A stretch of DNA of 14,048 bases from Candidatus Nitrosopumilus sp. (GCA_029860565.1 JAOUAY010000018.1:1-14048), one strand, 5' to 3'; shown: positions 5,759 to 12,073, numbered from the stretch's first letter. Made by a program: numbers and translations. The notes: generated from the letters alone by a model not told the origin.

Positions 5759-6692
5759 ATCTTCGATAATTAAAATTTTTCAAAATAGGCTAGGTAAAAA
5801 AAAATTTGTTTCTGAAGATGTGGAAATTTTTAATTTAGGTAAAATCAAAATTGTAGCAAAAACAGACACATTGGTAGAAAGTACAGATATTCCACCTAAA
5901 ATGAAATTATCTGATGCTGCAAGAAAAAGCATTGTAGCATGTGTAAGTGATTTTGCTGCAAAAGGTGTCAAACCCAAATATGGAATAATCTCCATAAATT
6001 TGCCAAAAACAATTTCACACTCAAAAATTAATGAGATTGCGTCAGGTTTTAGAAAAGCATGTAATGATTATGATATTTCAATTCTTGGTGGTGATACCAA
6101 TGAAGGCAAAGAAATTGTGTTTAATGTATGTATTTTTGGAACAACGGACAGAATAGTTACTAGAAAAGGATCTAAAAACGGAGACATAGTATTTGTAACA
6201 GGCCCATTTGGATATACAGCTGTAGGATTGAATATGCTTCTCGGGAAGAAAAAAGGAAAAGAAAGTTTTACCAAAAAATCCATAAAATCAGTGATTAACC
6301 CAAAACCTAAACTAGATTTTGGCTTAAAAAATAAAAAATATTTTTCATCATCAATGGATTCAAGTGATGGATTATCGACCACATTAAATGAAATGTCAAA
6401 ACAAAGTAAAAATAAATTCATCATCAATAACATACCATCTATGAAAGATTTAGAAGATTTTGTAAAATCTCAAAAACTAAATTTAAACAATTTAGTTTTT
6501 CATGGTGGGGAAGAATATGAATTCATATTCACAACATCCCCTAAACACAGAAACATAATTAAAAAAAATGCAAAGATTAGTAAAACTCCAATTATAGAAA
6601 TTGGGTATGTCACTTCAGGCAAGGGAGTTTTTGTGGAAAAACAAGATAATATTGTTCGTTTGAGAGATTTAGGATGGAAGCATTTTAGATAA
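5742..6692 (+). CDS. thiL: Thiamine-monophosphate kinase
   Basis: This 316-aa protein would phosphorylate thiamine phosphate to thiamine diphosphate with ATP, the last step of cofactor synthesis. It has the two-domain PurM-like fold of ThiL. Motifs in order are KTDTLVEST (40-48), VSDFAAKG (68-75), GGDTNEG (116-122), the glycine segment VTGPFGYTAVGL (152-163), SMDSSDGLS (204-212, with Asp206 and Asp209) and HGGEEYEF (254-261). The usual N-terminal G-DDAA metal motif is altered to SEDVEIF (24-30), and the typical VEGVHF is replaced by VESTDIP. I take this as an archaeal variant rather than decay, because the other motifs are intact. The ATG at 5742 lies 17 nt inside the upstream mutase gene, so the two are cotranscribed and probably translationally coupled. 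It ends directly against the convergent membrane-protein gene with no intervening base. Confidence 0.88.
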   Translation: MTKLDESSIIKIFQNRLGKKKFVSEDVEIFNLGKIKIVAKTDTLVESTDIPPKMKLSDAARKSIVACVSDFAAKGVKPKYGIISINLPKTISHSKINEIASGFRKACNDYDISILGGDTNEGKEIVFNVCIFGTTDRIVTRKGSKNGDIVFVTGPFGYTAVGLNMLLGKKKGKESFTKKSIKSVINPKPKLDFGLKNKKYFSSSMDSSDGLSTTLNEMSKQSKNKFIINNIPSMKDLEDFVKSQKLNLNNLVFHGGEEYEFIFTTSPKHRNIIKKNAKISKTPIIEIGYVTSGKGVFVEKQDNIVRLRDLGWKHFR

Positions 6693-7013
6693 CTATTCAC
6701 CATGTAAAAAATTTCTTTCAACATTATTTACAATACTAAAGATTGAATCAGCTGGTAAAACAGAAACACAGTCTTTTATCCATAATTCATCTAGATACAC
6801 CAAGCGTTTAAAATCACCATCAGGAAGTTCATCTGGATTTGAATCAGGATACATTGTATGAATTTTGTATCCTTCATCGGCAATTTGTTGACAATTTTTT
6901 TCTAAAGGAGACAAAGCCGAATCGTTGATCGGGACTTGAAATTGGAATACCACTGAAGCTAGCAAAGCTGTTGTAACTCCTACTCCTATAGCCATCAAAA
7001 GAATGGATGTCAT
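6693..7013 (-). CDS. Hypothetical membrane-anchored small protein
   Basis: This 106-aa protein has one N-terminal hydrophobic helix (residues about 3-24), then a hydrophilic domain that should face outside. It carries just two cysteines, Cys41 in KNCQQIADEG and Cys82 in IKDCVSVLP, which could form a disulfide. The segment YPDSNPDELPDGDF is Asp/Pro-rich. I do not recognise a family. The ATG at 7013 lies 28 nt from a TATA element, and the stop codon begins immediately after the last base of thiL on the opposite strand. Confidence 0.68.
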   Translation of the reverse strand: MTSILLMAIGVGVTTALLASVVFQFQVPINDSALSPLEKNCQQIADEGYKIHTMYPDSNPDELPDGDFKRLVYLDELWIKDCVSVLPADSIFSIVNNVERNFLHGE

Positions 7014-7035
7014 TTAATGCAATCTGACTAAGACA

Positions 7036-7045
7036 GTATATGAAT
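7036..7045 (-). promoter_or_regulatory. Box A of the 106-aa membrane protein gene
   Basis: On the minus strand TTCATATACT is centred about 28 nt before the ATG at 7013, fitting leaderless transcription. Confidence 0.5.
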
Positions 7046-7100
7046 AGTCATTAATTTCTAGCCAAGTGACCAAATTAAGGCAAAGAAAGAAAATCAATGT

Positions 7101-7109
7101 ATTTTAAAC
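7101..7109 (+). promoter_or_regulatory. Box A of rpsK
   Basis: ATTTTAAAC is centred 26 nt before the TTG start at 7131, a strong archaeal TATA element with leaderless spacing. Confidence 0.6.
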
Positions 7110-7130
7110 CCTTTAAGCGCCAAATATTCA

Positions 7131-7637
7131 TTGTCAGAAGTTGAGACAGAAGTTATGGAAGTGCCAGTCGAGAAGACTGAAACCCCTGTTGAGGAAGTAA
7201 AATCCGAAGCTGTTGAGGAAGTAAAATCTCAACCAGAGACAAAAAAACAAGGCCCTGAAAAATGGGGAATTGCTCACATTTACAGTAGTTACAATAATAC
7301 AATTATTCACATGACCGACCTTACAGGTGCAGAAACCGTAGCTATCAGTTCCGGCGGTGTACATGTAAATGCCGATAGATACGAATCATCACCATTCGCT
7401 GCAATGAAAGCTGCAAATGCTGTAGTTGATGCTGCAAGAACTAAATTATTCACAGGATTTCATATCAGAGTACGTGCTGTTGGTGGAATGGGCTCTAGAG
7501 TACCAGGCCCAGGAGCACAAGCTGCAATCAGAGCATTAGCAAGAGGCGGATTCAAGATTGGGCGAATTGACGATGTAACACCCATTCCTCATGATACCAC
7601 CAGAAAGAAAGGTGGAAAACGAGGAAGAAGAGTCTAG
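7131..7637 (+). CDS. rpsK: 30S ribosomal protein uS11
   Basis: This 168-aa protein is archaeal-type S11, a component of the small-subunit platform near the exit site. The conserved core starts at KWGIAHIYSSYNNTIIH (about residue 44) and continues through AISSGGVHVNADRYESSPFAAMKAA and FHIRVRAVGGMGSRVPGPG. It ends with the basic tail DDVTPIPHDTTRKKGGKRGRRV. About 43 residues precede the core as an acidic Val/Glu/Lys extension containing a repeated VEEVKS octapeptide encoded by an exact 18-bp repeat. The TTG at 7131 is 26 nt from a strong box A, and no downstream ATG before the core is better placed. It is not flanked by S13 or S4 here; it stands alone. Its TAG stop shares the tetranucleotide CTAG with the stop of the convergent gene. 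Confidence 0.96.
   Translation: MSEVETEVMEVPVEKTETPVEEVKSEAVEEVKSQPETKKQGPEKWGIAHIYSSYNNTIIHMTDLTGAETVAISSGGVHVNADRYESSPFAAMKAANAVVDAARTKLFTGFHIRVRAVGGMGSRVPGPGAQAAIRALARGGFKIGRIDDVTPIPHDTTRKKGGKRGRRV
7187..7228 (+). repeat. Exact 18-bp direct repeat in the rpsK N-terminal extension
   Basis: TGTTGAGGAAGTAAAATC occurs at 7187-7204 and again at 7211-7228. The 24-bp period keeps the reading frame and duplicates an octapeptide beginning VEEVKS. The identity at synonymous positions suggests a recent slippage or duplication. Confidence 0.85.
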
Positions 7638-7945
7638 TCAGATATTTTTATTTTAACATCACAGCCTCTAGAAATAAAATAATCTGTCATAAATTTTGCA
7701 AATTTTTGTGGTTGATCATTCCATTCATATTTTACGATCATGTCAGAAAATTTTTTTTCTATGCCATTTTGTAAATTAGGTTTAAAAGATAATTTGAAAA
7801 ATGTCCATCCAAACTTAGATGAAGGTTCACTAAGGGCATAGCCATTATAACTACCTACCAGACTTTCCATATGTGAAAGTGCTTTTTTAATGGATAGTAA
7901 ATCATCCACATAATTTTTTGTTCCAACTTCTAAAACGACATTCAC
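7634..7945 (-). CDS. Hypothetical 103-aa protein, third gene of the rtcB operon
   Basis: This soluble alpha/beta protein of unknown function begins with a strand (MNVVLEVG), then a helix (YVDDLLSIKKALSHMESLVG), a strand pair with FGWTFFKLSF, and a helix (PQKFAKFMTDYFISRGC) followed by a final strand VKIKI. It has no signal peptide or metal motif. The start is GTG at 7945, overlapping the stop of the PDCD5-like gene as GTGA, so it is the distal cistron of the rtcB operon. Its TAG stop sits in the same CTAG as the rpsK stop on the other strand. The operon position suggests a link to RNA or translation, by inference only. Confidence 0.7.
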   Translation of the reverse strand: MNVVLEVGTKNYVDDLLSIKKALSHMESLVGSYNGYALSEPSSKFGWTFFKLSFKPNLQNGIEKKFSDMIVKYEWNDQPQKFAKFMTDYFISRGCDVKIKISD

Positions 7946-8370
7946 TCTTCATCACCATTATCAGATGATCGATTACTAAATTTGTCACTTAAAGATACAA
8001 ATTTTCCATCTTGTTCAACATTGATTTTTGTTGCCATCCTAATATTCAATCCAACTGATCTAAATAATGCTAATAATTTTCCGCCATCAATATTTTCTTC
8101 ATTTACATTAATTTCACCAGACTTTATTAATTCAGATAATTTTTCTACGATCATTTTAGTTTCGTTTGGGAACTGTGATTCAGCATTTTCTAAAACTTCC
8201 ATTCCCCTAAAGCCAAGTATCTTGATTAACAAGTCTCGCGGAGTTTCAGAAATTGATTCATTTGTAGATTCAGGAATTGATTCGACATCTCGTTTTATAG
8301 ATATATTTTTCTGCATTTCAGCAAGTCGTTTTGCCTTTAACCTTTCAAGTTCTAAATCTTCTTCGCTCAA
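7942..8370 (-). CDS. PDCD5-family (dsDNA-binding) protein
   Basis: This 142-aa protein has the layout of the archaeal/eukaryotic PDCD5 family. A charged N-terminal helix carries the ELERLKAKRLAEMQK motif (7-21), followed by a Ser/Glu-rich linker (22-44). A helical core covers residues about 45-105, with DLLIKILGF, a helix containing KMIVEKLSELIKSGEI, and IDGGKLLALFRSV. The end is TKINVEQDGKFVSLSDKF, resembling the TTVKF tail of human PDCD5, then a Ser/Asp-rich stretch. Family members bind nucleic acid or chaperonin; the role in archaea is unsettled. The start is TTG at 8370, overlapping the rtcB stop as TTGA, and its own stop overlaps the next gene by 4 nt. The family call rests on the two ends and helical pattern, so it is likely rather than certain. 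Confidence 0.68.
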   Translation of the reverse strand: MSEEDLELERLKAKRLAEMQKNISIKRDVESIPESTNESISETPRDLLIKILGFRGMEVLENAESQFPNETKMIVEKLSELIKSGEINVNEENIDGGKLLALFRSVGLNIRMATKINVEQDGKFVSLSDKFSNRSSDNGDEE

Positions 8371-9815
8371 CCTTTAATCACACCAATAGGCACCAATTTT
8401 GCAACTTTTGTGGCAATTCCCAGATTATGAGATACGTTAACTACAGCATCAACATCTTTGTATGCTTGAGGAGCTTCCTCCACAACACCATCTCGCGTTA
8501 ATGCTTTGATAAATATGCCATTGTCATTAAGAGATTTTCTTACGTTCTCCTCGGTATAATTCCTCCTAGCCTTTGATCTTGACATGGTCCTTCCTGCACC
8601 ATGTGCGGTAGAGCCAAAGCTCAAATCCATGGAATTTGGTTGTCCAAGTAAAATCCAACTAGCAGTACCCATAGAACCTGGAACTAAAACAGGCTGTCCT
8701 AAATCCCTATATTTTAACGGTACTTCATTACGATTTGCAGGAAACGCTCTAGTTGCGCCTTTTCTGTGAACAACCAAGTTACGTTCATTTCCATCAATTT
8801 TGTGTTTTTCCACTTTTGCAATATTGTGAGCGACATCATAAACCAATTTCATATCAAGATCAGATTCGGTTTGATTAAACACACGTTGAAAAGAATTCCT
8901 AGTCCAATGAGTAAGCATTTGTCTATTACTCCATGCAAAATTTAACGCTGCAAACATTGCTTTTCTATAAGACTCGCCTTCTTCAGAATTATTTGGAACA
9001 CATGCAAGTTCTCTGTCAGGTAAATGGATATCATATTTTTCCATTGCCTGCTCTGCAACTCTAAGATAATCACTACACACTTGATGACCAAACCCTCTAG
9101 AACCACAATGGATCAAAATTGTAATAGTTCCTTCCTTGATACCCATTCTGTTTGCTGCTGCTTCATCATGAATTTCTGCAACTTTTTGTACTTCTAGAAA
9201 ATGATTTCCAGAACCTAAACTTCCAAGTTGAGGAGCACCCCTTTTTCTAGCCTTGTCAGAAACTGCATTTGGATCAGCATTTTGAATTTGACCATTTTCT
9301 TCACAAACACTAGAATCATCTGAAGAACCATAACCGTGATCAATTGCCCAATTAACTCCATTTACCAAAACTTCATCTAGTTCTGAATGAGTAAGTTTGA
9401 CGGCACCTTTAGAACCAACTCCTGAAGGAATAGAACTAAAAAGATCAGTAACAAGTTCTTTTAGTTTTGAACGAACTGTTTGTTCAGTTAAATTTGATCG
9501 AAGTAATCTTACTCCACAATTGATATCATATCCAACACCGCCAGGACTAATCATTCCTTCTTCAGCATCCATAGCTGCAACTCCACCTACAGGAAAGCCA
9601 TATCCTTCATGCCCGTCAGGTAAAACAACACTATGACTAACTATACCAGGAATTGAGGCAACATTTTGTGCCTGCATGATTGTTCTATCAGACAGCATTT
9701 TCTGAAGTAAAGGCTCATCAGCATAAATCCTGACAGGAACTTTCATTCCAAGATTAGAATCAGCATCAATTTGATATTGATTTTCTCCAATTTTTCTTGG
9801 GGAACTAGAAGACAT
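8367..9815 (-). CDS. rtcB: tRNA-splicing RNA ligase RtcB
   Basis: This 482-aa protein is full length for the family. RtcB joins 2',3'-cyclic phosphate (or 3'-phosphate) and 5'-hydroxyl RNA ends with GTP and Mn2+, sealing tRNA exon halves in archaea. The metal and catalytic residues are all visible: Asp97 and Cys100 in GYDINCGVR, His205 in GSGNHFLEVQ, His236 in HCGSRGFGH, His330 in YDVAHNIAK, and the guanylylated His405 in STAHGAGRTMSR. The N-terminal PDGHEGYGFPVGGVAA (66-81) is also conserved. There is no intein. It is the first gene of a three-gene operon in which it overlaps the PDCD5-like gene by 4 nt. The ATG at 9815 is preceded by a box A about 33 nt upstream, leaving a leader of only a few bases. 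No archease gene is in the window. Confidence 0.96.
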   Translation of the reverse strand: MSSSSPRKIGENQYQIDADSNLGMKVPVRIYADEPLLQKMLSDRTIMQAQNVASIPGIVSHSVVLPDGHEGYGFPVGGVAAMDAEEGMISPGGVGYDINCGVRLLRSNLTEQTVRSKLKELVTDLFSSIPSGVGSKGAVKLTHSELDEVLVNGVNWAIDHGYGSSDDSSVCEENGQIQNADPNAVSDKARKRGAPQLGSLGSGNHFLEVQKVAEIHDEAAANRMGIKEGTITILIHCGSRGFGHQVCSDYLRVAEQAMEKYDIHLPDRELACVPNNSEEGESYRKAMFAALNFAWSNRQMLTHWTRNSFQRVFNQTESDLDMKLVYDVAHNIAKVEKHKIDGNERNLVVHRKGATRAFPANRNEVPLKYRDLGQPVLVPGSMGTASWILLGQPNSMDLSFGSTAHGAGRTMSRSKARRNYTEENVRKSLNDNGIFIKALTRDGVVEEAPQAYKDVDAVVNVSHNLGIATKVAKLVPIGVIKG

Positions 9816-9843
9816 GAGTGTTGGTAAAAATTTCTATTAATCC

Positions 9844-9852
9844 AATTTAAAT
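9844..9852 (-). promoter_or_regulatory. Box A of the rtcB operon
   Basis: The minus strand reads ATTTAAATT, a near-ideal archaeal TATA core, about 33 nt before the ATG at 9815. Transcription would begin about 6-8 nt before the start codon. Confidence 0.55.
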
Positions 9853-10092
9853 CATCAGAAGAATTGTAAAAAATAAACTAATCAAAGTTCATCTAAAAGT
9901 ATGTTAGATAAAGCAATAATCAAACAAAAAGCAAATTAATTGCTTGTAGAATTCAGAACAAATTCAATAGGATGATTGATTTTAAAAAAATGTAAACAAA
10001 GATGTTTCAAAAATTTAGAATGGATTTTACAAGATACTGGTATCATACAAAAATAATCCGATAAAGAATAACCAAACAAGGGATTAATGATC

Positions 10093-10103
10093 TAATTTAT
10101 TTA
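10093..10103 (+). promoter_or_regulatory. Box A of the small basic protein gene
   Basis: TAATTTATTTA is centred about 23 nt before the TTG at 10120, giving leaderless or nearly leaderless spacing. Confidence 0.45.
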
Positions 10104-10119
10104 GGATAAAATAATTCCA

Positions 10120-10326
10120 TTGTACGTGGTAAGAAAAAAGCTAACTGATAAAGAAATAGAAAAACAAAAGGAAGAACAAAAAGTAAGAGCTAAAGCTTCT
10201 CGTGCAGCTAGAAGAAGTGGAAAAAGTATGAAAACGGAGGGAAAAGTTAGCAAAGCAACTGCAAAGACAAAAGAAACTAGATCATCAAAGAAAGTTGCCG
10301 CTGTAAAAAAGAGAACAAGAAGTTAG
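10120..10326 (+). CDS. Small very basic Lys/Arg-rich protein
   Basis: This 68-aa protein has 17 Lys and 8 Arg against 7 acidic residues. The N-terminal third (about 8-32) is a charged helix with alternating Lys/Glu, then Arg/Ala. The remainder is a low-complexity, probably disordered tail rich in Lys, Ser, Thr and Ala, ending KKRTRS. The composition resembles histone H1 or ribosomal-protein tails, so nucleic-acid binding is a reasonable inference, but no family motif is seen. The TTG at 10120 has a box A about 23 nt upstream; a GTG at 10126 is an alternative start two codons later. Confidence 0.66.
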   Translation: MYVVRKKLTDKEIEKQKEEQKVRAKASRAARRSGKSMKTEGKVSKATAKTKETRSSKKVAAVKKRTRS

Positions 10327-10365
10327 ACATCTACTGAAAATCTATTTTAATCAAATCTTAGCAAA

Positions 10366-10674
10366 TTACTCTTGAAAATAAAACATGTCATATTTTTCAT
10401 GAAGAGATCTTACCAAATCACGGCATTTTTTCCAAAATTCTCGATATTCATAATCAGTCATAGATCTGCCATATTCTGAATAAAACCACCCAACAAAATT
10501 ATCTTCTAATTTTCCAAAAACAAACCCAAGATGAAAATCCTCAGATATTTTTACATCAAATTCGCTTCTAGGTTGTAATTCGCTCCATCTTGCAGACAAT
10601 CCATCAAATGATTCTTGTGTTTTTTTAAGTAATTGTTCCAAATGGTCTAAAGATTTTTTTTCTAATTCCACCAT
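10366..10674 (-). CDS. Hypothetical 102-aa protein downstream of the Usp gene
   Basis: This soluble acidic/aromatic protein of unknown function starts with a likely coiled-coil helix (LEKKSLDHLEQLLKKTQESF). A beta-rich middle (FDVKISEDFHLGFVFGKL and FVGWFYSEYGRSM) follows, then a C-terminal helix (YEYREFWKKCRDLVRSLHEKY). It has one Cys and no metal motif. The ATG at 10674 lies 1 nt after the stop of the universal stress protein gene, so it is the second cistron of that operon and may act with it. No promoter of its own is visible. Confidence 0.7.
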   Translation of the reverse strand: MVELEKKSLDHLEQLLKKTQESFDGLSARWSELQPRSEFDVKISEDFHLGFVFGKLEDNFVGWFYSEYGRSMTDYEYREFWKKCRDLVRSLHEKYDMFYFQE

Positions 10675-10675
10675 A

Positions 10676-11101
10676 CTATTTCACAATAAGTACAGGTTTT
10701 TTGGATTTATGAAGCACATAGTTTGATGTACTGCCCAAGAAAAATTCTTTTGCAGATCCCATTCCTCTTGAACCAATTACAATAAGATCAAAATTTTGTT
10801 TTTCAGCAACTTCAACAATTCTTTTTCCATCATCACCATATGACACTCTATCAAAGAATAAAATTCCTTTTTGTGCCGCCTTTAACTTGGATTTTTTCAT
10901 AATTTTTTGGGCATGTCCTAGCAAAATTTTCTCTAAAGGAGTGATTTTGTCATTAGTCCTAGGTTTAGTAATTGCTGCCACATACAAACCAGTTATAGTT
11001 GCATGTGACTCTCTTGCCATGTGAATTGCAACATCAAGGCCTCTAAAAGAATTAGAAGATCCATCTAAAGGAACAAGAATTTTTTTTATTTTGATTGCCA
11101 T
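10676..11101 (-). CDS. Universal stress protein (UspA family, ATP-binding type)
   Basis: This 141-aa single Usp domain opens with the usual KILVPLDGSSNS (7-18), with Asp13 in the nucleotide pocket. It ends with the ATP-binding signature G-2x-G-9x-G-(S/T), here from Gly110 through Gly113 to Gly123-Ser124, followed by SNYVLHKSKKPVLIVK. The signature places it in the ATP-binding subgroup. Such proteins dimerise and act in stress and energy-status responses; the specific role is unknown. The ATG at 11101 is 26 nt from a strong box A and so probably leaderless. It is divergent from a CBS-domain gene, another adenylate-sensing family, and followed by the 102-aa gene after 1 nt. Confidence 0.93.
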   Translation of the reverse strand: MAIKIKKILVPLDGSSNSFRGLDVAIHMARESHATITGLYVAAITKPRTNDKITPLEKILLGHAQKIMKKSKLKAAQKGILFFDRVSYGDDGKRIVEVAEKQNFDLIVIGSRGMGSAKEFFLGSTSNYVLHKSKKPVLIVK

Positions 11102-11122
11102 GATAAAATAAGTGAATTTTTT

Positions 11123-11131
11123 AATTTAAAC
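11123..11131 (-). promoter_or_regulatory. Box A of the universal stress protein operon
   Basis: The minus strand reads GTTTAAATT, centred 26 nt before the ATG at 11101, a strong archaeal TATA core with leaderless spacing. Confidence 0.6.
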
Positions 11132-11180
11132 CCGATTGAGATTATCTAAGATGATTTTCATCTTTGATATTCTAGAAGAC

Positions 11181-11191
11181 CATAAAATATG
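11181..11191 (+). promoter_or_regulatory. Probable box A of the CBS-domain gene
   Basis: CATAAAATATG is centred about 31 nt before the ATG at 11217, allowing a leader of about 5 nt. Confidence 0.5.
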
Positions 11192-11216
11192 GAATCAGAA
11201 ATAATAAAATTGTAAA

Positions 11217-11678
11217 ATGACAGATGCAAAAATGATGACTATTGGGGATATAATGACTAAATCAGTAATTTCTGTAGATGCAACATTAACAGTAAATGAA
11301 ACTGCAAAAATGATGGAAGATGCAAAAGTTGGAGCAGTCATCATTATGGAAGATAATACACCAGTAGGAATTGTTACAGATAGAGACTTTGCTATAAAGA
11401 TTGCAGCTCATGCATATCAGATTACTACTCCGATAAAACAAATAATGTCATCACCGCTATTTTCAATAAACTCAGATGAAACAGTTAGGATTGCAGCAGA
11501 TTTAATGCACGACAGAGGGATAAGAAAGTTGCCAGTTATTGATGATGGGAATGTAGTTGGGATAATCACGTCTACAGATATTGTTAATTTGTTGGCTGTT
11601 TGTGTAGAAGAGGATATGAGAGATATGTATTTTCATTCTGTAGCAAAAATATACGCTAATTACAGCCCATATAATTAG
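11217..11678 (+). CDS. Two-CBS-domain protein
   Basis: This 153-aa protein is a stand-alone Bateman module. CBS1 runs from about residue 8 to 66 (IGDIMTKSVISVDATLTVNET through VGIVTDRDFAIK). CBS2 runs from about 73 to 128 (IKQIMSSPLFSINSDETV through VGIITSTDIVNLL). The RGIRKLPVID segment and the (S/T)-x-x-D ends of both domains are the residues that usually hold AMP, ADP, ATP or a similar adenosyl ligand. A 25-residue tail (CVEEDMRDMYFHSV and after) has no known motif. The likely role is sensing adenylates and controlling a partner protein. It begins a probable operon with the two-helix membrane protein 7 nt downstream and the 36-aa Cys-rich microprotein after that, and it is divergent from the Usp gene. 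Confidence 0.92.
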   Translation: MTDAKMMTIGDIMTKSVISVDATLTVNETAKMMEDAKVGAVIIMEDNTPVGIVTDRDFAIKIAAHAYQITTPIKQIMSSPLFSINSDETVRIAADLMHDRGIRKLPVIDDGNVVGIITSTDIVNLLAVCVEEDMRDMYFHSVAKIYANYSPYN

Positions 11679-11685
11679 AGAACAC

Positions 11686-11907
11686 ATGGTAGTACCAATA
11701 ATAGTACTGTTGGGAATTCCAATTTTGCTTGGTATTGCATATGTGACACCATTTGATCAACCTGAAGAAATTGAAAAAGAGACAATTACAGAAGAACCAG
11801 ATTTGAGTATTTTGTATTTCATTTTAATGAGTATTTGGACAATCTATTTGTTGAAAATCTTAATTCAAATAAAAAGAGGTACTTTCAAGTTAACCCAGAG
11901 GCATTAA
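11686..11907 (+). CDS. Small two-helix membrane protein downstream of the CBS gene
   Basis: This 73-aa protein has a first hydrophobic helix at about residues 2-21 (proline- and glycine-containing), an acidic loop (DQPEEIEKETITEEPDL), a second helix at about 43-61, and a short basic tail (KRGTFKLTQRH). The loop is strongly negative and the tail positive, so the tail is probably cytoplasmic. The ATG at 11686 lies 7 nt after the CBS stop with no separate promoter, so cotranscription is likely. The function is unknown; a membrane partner for the CBS module is possible but unproven. Confidence 0.65.
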   Translation: MVVPIIVLLGIPILLGIAYVTPFDQPEEIEKETITEEPDLSILYFILMSIWTIYLLKILIQIKRGTFKLTQRH

Positions 11908-11908
11908 T

Positions 11909-12019
11909 ATGAATACAGCACCATATTGGAAAAAGAAAGTATGTTCAGATTGTAAACGAATGAACTGTCAAAAGGGTTGCTTGTGTGATTGCCATCAACT
12001 AAGAGACAGAATAGATTAA
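11909..12019 (+). CDS. 36-aa Cys-rich microprotein
   Basis: An ATG-started frame of 36 codons plus TAA begins 1 nt after the stop of the two-helix membrane protein gene. The peptide has six cysteines and one histidine in 18 residues: Cys12 and Cys15 (CSDC), Cys20, Cys24, Cys26 and Cys28 followed by His29 (CLCDCH). The N-terminus is NTAPYWKKK and the C-terminus is charged (QLRDRID). The Cys density and spacing point to a tight zinc or iron-sulfur knuckle. The close spacing and an ordinary start codon support a real gene in the CBS operon. I do not recognise a family. Confidence 0.62.
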   Translation: MNTAPYWKKKVCSDCKRMNCQKGCLCDCHQLRDRID

Positions 12020-12041
12020 TCAAGTTCAGATTAGATAAGTA

Positions 12042-12052
12042 GATTTATTTTC
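12042..12052 (+). promoter_or_regulatory. Box A of purB
   Basis: GATTTATTTTC is centred about 27 nt before the TTG at 12074, fitting a leaderless purB mRNA. Confidence 0.55.
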
Positions 12053-12073
12053 AATGTATAAAGACTGGAAATA

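Larger units (their letters stand above)
9816..10119. other. 304-bp non-coding gap between divergent genes
   Basis: No credible gene is seen on either strand. The gap holds the rtcB box A at one end and a box A for the basic protein at the other. In the middle is one small inverted repeat, AAGCAA-ATTAA-TTGCTT (9929-9945). A 12-codon ATG frame at 9901 has nothing to recommend it. No tRNA or clear C/D-box pair was found. It is the longest gap without a gene in this compact window. Confidence 0.6.

Noticed and set aside
7982..8377. A 131-aa plus-strand frame over the PDCD5-like gene
   Set aside because: The minus-strand frame fits an operon with 4-nt overlaps on both sides and the PDCD5 layout; the plus-strand frame is Ser/Phe/Ile-rich antisense.
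9929..9945. AAGCAA-ATTAA-TTGCTT as a terminator or small-RNA hairpin
   Set aside because: The stem is six mostly A/T pairs, is not at the end of any gene and has no U-run.
9971..10010. A possible C/D-box guide RNA suggested by GATGATTGA
   Set aside because: The C-box match is imperfect and no matching D box (CTGA) at a suitable distance was found.
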